Shown here in pieces: positions 6,093 through 9,601 of a stretch of 9,601 bases of DNA (the first letter of the stretch is position 1; every line of letters starts with the position of its first letter). A model generated the notes under the pieces. The model searched no databases, was not told the DNA's origin, and worked only from the letters and a program-made list of their open reading frames with translations. Both the position numbers and the translations under genes were made by a program. The DNA comes from Eubacterium sp. (GTDB lineage Bacteria > Bacillota_A > Clostridia > Lachnospirales > Lachnospiraceae), in contig JAILEL010000287.1 of NCBI GenBank assembly GCA_024687845.1, positions 1-9,601 of the forward strand. Reading direction: 5' to 3'.

Positions 6093-7481
6093 TTATGCTC
6101 TACTCCTGATAAACAATTTCAGAATAACCGTAGTTCCTTCCCCAACTTTACTCTTTATATCAAGACGGCTTCCATGAAGTAGCATAATTCTGTTGCAAAG
6201 TGCCAATCCAAGTCCTGCGCCATGTTCCTTCCTACTTCGGGATTTATCCACCATATAAAACGCTTCTTTAACTCGTCTCAGCTCATTTTCCGGAATTCCC
6301 ATTCCGTTATCCTTAATAGTGAATGTATATACCCTGCCTTCTTGCTTCTTACCGAATAATTTTATTTCTTTTGCTCCGGCCTTTAAAGAATTATCTATAA
6401 CATTCATAATAACTGTTTTGAAGAGATCATAATCTATGTAAATGTATTCATCCTCTACATCAAATTCAATATGAGCCTTTTTCGATTCAAGCTTTGGAGT
6501 GATTGTAAGCCTGATATCTTCAATCATCTCATTGGTTTGTATCTCTTCCTTTTTGAGTCCCGATTTTTTTAGCGACACAATATCCATAAGCTTCTCAGAT
6601 AAGGCCTGGAGTCTTAGTCCCTCATTCATAATAATTGAGGCTGCCTCTCTTCTTTCTTCATCATCAAGCCTGTTCTGATATATATAATCAGCATACCCGA
6701 TAACACTTGTCATCGGAGATTTGGTTTCATGGGCGAATGCCGCAATAAAATCCTCCTTCTGTCTTACATTTAACTCCAACGCATCAACCTTATCCTGAAG
6801 TGTAGCAGACATTTTGTTAAATGCTCTCGACAAGTCTCCTAATTCATCATTAGATATGTATTTAATCTTATAATCAAAGTTTCCCTTGGCAATCTCTTTA
6901 CTCGCCTCTGAGAGACTTCGAATGGGTTTAGTAAGATGCATAGAAAATAAAACGGCGAAAAGAGTACCACCGGCCAATACAAATAAGTATATTACCGCGT
7001 ACCGTTTCCGCTGTGCGTTATTTTCATTAATTATTGCTGTTATATCATCTGTCAAAACACATGTATATGACACATCATTTATCAAAACATCACTATAACA
7101 CACTACATGTTTTCGCCCATCAACTTCACACATATCATACTTGATGACATTTTCCTGCGGAAGACCATATGAAATCTGTGAACTCATTGTACTATAGACT
7201 ATCTTGCCGTTCCTCTTTATGAGTATTTTCGATTTGATACCTGCACTAGTCTTTTCTACCACATCTCTTACGAGATCAGCATCAATAGACTCTGTTTTTG
7301 CACATAAAATCAGATTTGTCTGAAATGAATTGCAGAACATTTTACATCGCTCAACGCTGTTATCAACCTCGCGATTTACCGATTGTTTAAAAAAAGAACC
7401 GATCATCAGATATCCGGACACCAGCAGAGACGCAATGATGATTGCCATTATACCTATGTATAACTTAACAAATATTTTCAA
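6093..7481 (-). CDS. Membrane sensor histidine kinase of a two-component system
   Basis: This 462-residue kinase has a first membrane helix at about 8-30, an external sensor domain at 31-160, a second helix at about 161-181 and HAMP at about 182-234. The HisKA H-box is FAHETKSPMTSVIGY with phospho-accepting H251. The ATPase domain has the N-box NVIDNSLKAGA (360-370), DNGMGIP (391-397) and GAGLGLALC (421-429). It should phosphorylate the regulator encoded just upstream, whose gene it overlaps by 17 bp. The start is TTG (plus-strand CAA at 7479-7481), supported by GAGGAA seven bases before it and by the usual basic-then-hydrophobic N-terminus; the next Met (12) would cut into the helix. The sensor domain has six Cys (46, 50, 60, 118, 128, 141), unusual for an external domain. 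The signal is unknown. Architecture recalls PhoR/VanS-type kinases, and the regulatory sites suggest an envelope role. Confidence 0.93.
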   Translation of the reverse strand: MKIFVKLYIGIMAIIIASLLVSGYLMIGSFFKQSVNREVDNSVERCKMFCNSFQTNLILCAKTESIDADLVRDVVEKTSAGIKSKILIKRNGKIVYSTMSSQISYGLPQENVIKYDMCEVDGRKHVVCYSDVLINDVSYTCVLTDDITAIINENNAQRKRYAVIYLFVLAGGTLFAVLFSMHLTKPIRSLSEASKEIAKGNFDYKIKYISNDELGDLSRAFNKMSATLQDKVDALELNVRQKEDFIAAFAHETKSPMTSVIGYADYIYQNRLDDEERREAASIIMNEGLRLQALSEKLMDIVSLKKSGLKKEEIQTNEMIEDIRLTITPKLESKKAHIEFDVEDEYIYIDYDLFKTVIMNVIDNSLKAGAKEIKLFGKKQEGRVYTFTIKDNGMGIPENELRRVKEAFYMVDKSRSRKEHGAGLGLALCNRIMLLHGSRLDIKSKVGEGTTVILKLFIRSRA

Positions 7482-8145
7482 CTGGCTCTTCCTCTGTAAC
7501 TTCCATTCTATATCCTATTCGGAATACTGTCCTTATTACATCTTCATATCCAAGCTTCTGACGAAGCCTCTTTATATGATTATCAAGAGTACGCGTATCG
7601 CCATAGTATTCTTCCTGCCACACTGCTTCGTAAAGCTGTTCACGACTTAGCGCAACATTTTTATTCAAAATCAGCATGTTGAGAAGTTCATATTCTTTTG
7701 GTGCAAGAGCAACCTCAACTCCATCCTTCAGAACCTGTCTTGATGAACGATTGACCGTCACACCCTTATATGAAAATGTATCATCATACGGCATGGTTCT
7801 TCTGATTACTGCTTCAACTCTCGCCACCAGCTCACCAAGCTGAAATGGTTTACTGAGATAATCATCGGCCCCCATCTTCAGCCCCCTTATACGGTCGCTG
7901 ACCTGATTCATCGCAGACATAATAATAACCGGAGTTCTTGTTGGACGAATATACTCCAGTAAATCATAACCACTTACCTTCGGAAGCATGAGATCCAGGA
8001 GAATCAGATCCCATGTGTTAAGGTCGATCAGATCTTCTCCTTCCACACCATCATAGGCAAACTTGCAGTTATAACCCAGACCCGTAAGTGCCTTTCCGAT
8101 AAGCTTCGATATGTCTCTGTCATCTTCTATAATTAATACATTCAT
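7465..8145 (-). CDS. OmpR/PhoB-family response regulator
   Basis: This 226-residue regulator has a receiver domain (1-117) with acidic pocket E7, D8 and D9, phospho-acceptor D51 in LILLDLMLP, S77 in VIIMSA, and K99 in YLSKPFQLGEL. It is joined to a winged-helix DNA-binding domain (about 123-216) with APKEYELLNMLI, SREQLYEAVW and TRTLDNHIKRLRQKLG. All residues for phosphorylation are present. Such regulators bind as dimers to direct repeats about 11 bp apart, which is what lies upstream of this gene and of the 3D gene. The ATG follows TGGGGAT five bases away. It is the first gene of the unit, with the kinase overlapping its end, and is probably autoregulated. Which stimulus drives it is not visible. 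Confidence 0.95.
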   Translation of the reverse strand: MNVLIIEDDRDISKLIGKALTGLGYNCKFAYDGVEGEDLIDLNTWDLILLDLMLPKVSGYDLLEYIRPTRTPVIIMSAMNQVSDRIRGLKMGADDYLSKPFQLGELVARVEAVIRRTMPYDDTFSYKGVTVNRSSRQVLKDGVEVALAPKEYELLNMLILNKNVALSREQLYEAVWQEEYYGDTRTLDNHIKRLRQKLGYEDVIRTVFRIGYRMEVTEEEPVENIC

Positions 8146-8217
8146 AGAATCCCCAATCTTTCAACCAATAAATCATTCATTATTATAAATTCATCAGACC
8201 ACAGTCTAACAGTTTGT

Positions 8218-8249
8218 ATTATATACTTAACCTGTAACCAATTTGTAAC
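8218..8249 (-). promoter_or_regulatory. Autoregulated promoter of the response regulator/kinase operon
   Basis: GTAAC at 8234-8238 and 8245-8249 (GTTAC along the gene) are 11 bp apart. Exactly 10 bp after them comes a perfect TATAAT (8223-8218), with no -35 box. The arrangement equals that before the 3D gene. Transcription would start near 8211, giving a leader of about 66 bases. Confidence 0.72.
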
Positions 8250-8308
8250 GTGCCTAATTAGAAAAATCCATCCTCATACTTGCTTACGCTATATGATGTG
8301 TTTACACC

Positions 8309-8352
8309 AAAAAAACACTACCAGCATTCTATCACTATAATGTAGGTAGTGT
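8309..8352 (-). terminator. Intrinsic terminator closing the tRNA transcript
   Basis: ACACTACC (8315-8322) pairs perfectly with GGTAGTGT (8345-8352). On the minus strand the stem runs straight into seven T (complement of 8309-8315). It lies after tRNA-Phe and before the regulator promoter, so it should stop array read-through entering that operon. The plus-strand direction has no immediate T-run. Confidence 0.8.
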
Positions 8353-8492
8353 CATTATCAATTTTCTTTTTTGGATTGGTTATAGATTCATATATTTAAT
8401 TATGGATTTTTCTTCCAAATTATTGATTTTGCATTTGTGAATAAAGAGAATAAATGCATCTCCATTATTTTGTTAAAAAAACAATAAAAAAG
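8353..8492. other. Non-coding spacer after tRNA-Phe
   Basis: AT-rich DNA with no credible gene. On the minus strand tRNA-Phe is followed at once by C and six T, then a second T-run near 8474-8480, which could give partial termination or a processing end. A loose 6-bp pair, GCATTT and AAATGC, flanks about 8431-8458. Nothing else is recognisable. Confidence 0.6.
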
Positions 8493-8565
<73 letters not shown>

Positions 8566-8582
8566 GAATAATTAGAAATAAG

Positions 8583-8715
8583 AATAAACGCAAGGTGTTG
8601 AAAAATGGATATGCATGCTTGCATGCTATAGACATTTTTTAATACCGTGAGTAGATTCGCATGAGCGAATCTACGGACATCGGCGTAGCGAATGCGAAGC
8701 CGATGGGCGTTTATT
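8583..8715. repeat. Hairpin-rich spacer module between tRNA-fMet and tRNA-Phe
   Basis: A 9-bp outer inverted repeat (AATAAACGC at 8583-8591 with GCGTTTATT at 8707-8715) encloses three hairpins. These are GCATG-CTTG-CATGC (8613-8626), the perfect 10-bp GTAGATTCGC-ATGA-GCGAATCTAC (8651-8674), and CATCGGC with GCCGATG (8678-8684, 8699-8705). GCGAA/TTCGC motifs recur. There is no ORF. It could steer processing of the tRNA precursor or be a palindromic insertion. Confidence 0.6.
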
Positions 8716-8741
8716 AATATAATCGATTTTAATAGATCAAG

Positions 8742-8815
8742 TAGCGGGGATAGGATTTGAACCTATGACCTTCGGGTTATGAGCCCGACGAGCTTCCAGA
8801 CTGCTCCACCCCGCG
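8742..8815 (-). tRNA. Initiator tRNA-fMet (CAT)
   Basis: A 74-base tRNA with anticodon CAT at 8781-8779. Two initiator hallmarks are visible: an unpaired first acceptor position (C1 opposite U72) and the GGGCTCATAACCC anticodon arm with three G-C pairs. T-arm is ATAGG-TTCAAAT-CCTAT, discriminator A; no CCA is encoded. It starts 15 bases after tRNA-Tyr ends. Confidence 0.95.
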
Positions 8816-8830
8816 GCATTATATAAAAAA

Positions 8831-8912
8831 TGGAAGGTGGTGGATTCGAACCACCGAAAGCGTAGCTAACAGATTTACAGTCTGCCCCCTTTGGCCACTC
8901 GGGAAACCTTCC
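8831..8912 (-). tRNA. tRNA-Tyr (GTA)
   Basis: An 82-base class II tRNA with a long variable arm: acceptor GGAAGGT with ACCTTCC, anticodon stem CAGA/TCTG with GTA at 8878-8876, T-arm GGTGG-TTCGAAT-CCACC and discriminator A. No CCA is encoded; six T follow directly, although tRNA-fMet lies just beyond. Confidence 0.96.
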
Positions 8913-8968
8913 GAAAAAATACATTTAAGTATTTTATATATTCGCATTGCAAATTCTTTTGCTAATCC

Positions 8969-9091
8969 GTAATGCCAACTTTCGCAAACATCGTTTGCTC
9001 AGTCAATTGCTTCGCAATATAAAAAAGTATTATTGATTTATTCTTTGCAAGTAAACTTGCTCGAATAAATCAAAATCCTTTTTTGCATTAC
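8969..9091. repeat. Hairpin-rich spacer module between tRNA-Thr and tRNA-Tyr
   Basis: GTAATGC (8969-8975) pairs with GCATTAC (9085-9091), enclosing three hairpins. These are GCAAAC-ATC-GTTTGC (8984-8998), ATTGC-TTC-GCAAT (9006-9018), and a long one: TGATTTATTC with GAATAAATCA (9034-9043, 9063-9072) plus inner GCAAGT/ACTTGC (9047-9060). A further hairpin, GCATTGCAAA with TTTGC and AATGC, lies at 8944-8975 and competes for the left arm. On the minus strand the long hairpin is followed after eight bases by six T, so it might attenuate transcription. No gene is present. Confidence 0.55.
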
Positions 9092-9095
9092 TCAT

Positions 9096-9168
9096 AGCCG
9101 ATATTCGGACTCGAACCGAAAACCTGCTGATTACAAATCAGCTGCTCTGCCAATTGAGCCATATCGGC
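9096..9168 (-). tRNA. tRNA-Thr (TGT)
   Basis: A 73-base cloverleaf: acceptor GCCGATA with TATCGGC, D-arm GCTC/GAGC, anticodon stem GCTGA/TCAGC with TGT at 9135-9133, T-arm TTCGG-TTCGAGT-CCGAA and discriminator T. No CCA is encoded. It follows tRNA-Val by 10 bases. Confidence 0.97.
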
Positions 9169-9178
9169 ATACTTGTTA

Positions 9179-9251
9179 TGGGGCCTACAGGGCTCGAACC
9201 TGTGACCCTCTGCTTGTAAGGCAGATGCTCTCCCAGCTGAGCTAAGACCCC
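9179..9251 (-). tRNA. tRNA-Val (TAC)
   Basis: A 73-base cloverleaf: acceptor GGGGTCT with AGGCCCC (one G-U pair), anticodon stem TCTGC/GCAGA with TAC at 9218-9216, T-arm ACAGG-TTCGAGC-CCTGT and discriminator A. No CCA is encoded. It lies nine bases after tRNA-Asp. Confidence 0.97.
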
Positions 9252-9260
9252 ATATTGAAA

Positions 9261-9334
9261 CGACCCAGACGAGACTCGAACTCGTGACCTCCGCCGTGAC
9301 AGGGCGGCGCTCTAACCAACTGAGCCACTGGGCC
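9261..9334 (-). tRNA. tRNA-Asp (GTC)
   Basis: A 74-base cloverleaf: acceptor GGCCCAG with CTGGGTC, anticodon stem CCGCC/GGCGG with GTC at 9300-9298, T-arm ACGAG-TTCGAGT-CTCGT and discriminator G73, as expected for Asp tRNA. No CCA is encoded. It is the first tRNA after the promoter. Confidence 0.97.
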
Positions 9335-9336
9335 AT

Positions 9337-9362
9337 ATAACAATCCTCTACAGAATTGTTAT
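9337..9362. repeat. Hairpin just upstream of the tRNA array
   Basis: ATAACAAT (9337-9344) and ATTGTTAT (9355-9362) form an 8-bp stem with a ten-base loop, two bases before tRNA-Asp and about 20 bases after the -10 box. It could mark the 5' processing end of the array transcript. Confidence 0.5.
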
Positions 9363-9381
9363 GAAATAGAAAGCAAGTTAA

Positions 9382-9410
9382 ATTATACTTTCAAAACTTC
9401 ATACAGTCAA
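9382..9410 (-). promoter_or_regulatory. Strong sigma-A promoter for the tRNA array
   Basis: On the minus strand TTGACT (9410-9405) and perfect TATAAT (9387-9382) are exactly 17 bp apart, about 50 bases before tRNA-Asp. It lies between the 23S end and the tRNAs, so the array can be transcribed independently of the rRNA operon. The spacer 9335-9486 shows no strong terminator for the rRNA transcript and no 5S gene. Confidence 0.85.
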
Positions 9411-9486
9411 GACTTTTTATTGTTTTACCAATCTTTTTGTCTATACTCTTATCATAATACCGTATCTTACAAAACCTATTTACTAG

Positions 9487-9601
9487 GAAAAGCTCACGAC
9501 CTATTAGTACACCTCAGCTGAACATGTTGCCATGCTTATACTCAGTGCCTATCAACCTCGTAGTCTTCGAGGGGTCTTAAGAGATATCTCATCTTGAGGT
9601 T
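9487..9601 (-). rRNA. 23S ribosomal RNA, 3' end (partial)
   Basis: The minus strand carries conserved 3'-terminal 23S sequence: CTTAAGACCCC, GAGGTTGATAGGC, a GTATAAGCATGGCAACATGT-like helix, GTACTAATAGGTCGTGAGC. The gene continues past the right edge. The 3' end, placed near GAGCTTTTCC, is uncertain by several bases. Confidence 0.92.

Noticed and set aside
894..8145. A vancomycin-resistance-like cluster (VanY-type enzyme plus a VanRS-like two-component system)
   Set aside because: The peptidase and the two-component genes are over 5 kb apart in different transcription units. No ligase, dehydrogenase or VanX gene is present, and the shared GTTAC sites are not found before the peptidase operon.
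9088..9336. Open reading frame of 82 codons on the minus strand
   Set aside because: It covers three complete tRNA genes (Thr, Val, Asp); the protein is a translation artefact with no plausible ribosome site.

Overview
The window looks like chromosome of an AT-rich Gram-positive anaerobe of the Clostridia, most likely Lachnospiraceae (Butyrivibrio/Roseburia-like). This is inferred from low GC, strong AGGAG-type ribosome sites, a VanY-type peptidase carrying Trp/Tyr-rich wall-binding repeats, a cytoplasmic GH43 glycosidase, a 3D-domain secreted protein and a 23S rRNA 3' end. I recognised the families from memory; no database was searched.

Layout. Positions 6-126 hold a multibranched inverted-repeat element. 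From about 200 to 2620, three genes read leftward: thymidine kinase, then a secreted wall-binding D-Ala-D-Ala carboxypeptidase-like protein 20 bp behind it, then a small M50-like membrane metalloprotease. A 370-bp divergent spacer separates them from a rightward GH43 glycosidase (start moved to 2991). This ends in a strong intrinsic terminator, and a candidate promoter for the next gene, an RlmI-like rRNA methyltransferase, overlaps that terminator. A bidirectional terminator at 5354-5404 separates it from the convergent leftward block.

The leftward block 8145 to 5427 encodes an OmpR-family response regulator, its histidine kinase (17-bp overlap, TTG start) and a secreted 3D-domain protein. 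The promoter regions of the regulator gene and of the 3D gene share one architecture: GTTAC half-sites repeated every 11 bp, then exactly 10 bp, then a -10 box (TATAAT or TATCAT). I infer that this two-component system activates its own operon and the neighbouring envelope gene.

The right end, read leftward, is the 3' end of a 23S rRNA gene, a spacer with no 5S rRNA but with a near-consensus promoter, and a tRNA array: Asp, Val, Thr, Tyr, initiator Met, Phe. None of the six tRNA genes encodes CCA. Two spacers of about 180 bp inside the array are packed with hairpins, and a terminator at 8309-8352 probably closes the array ahead of the regulator operon.

I see no defence system, CRISPR array, transposase, phage gene or biosynthetic cluster. 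The most informative new points are the shared regulatory sites, the structured intergenic elements and the missing 5S gene.
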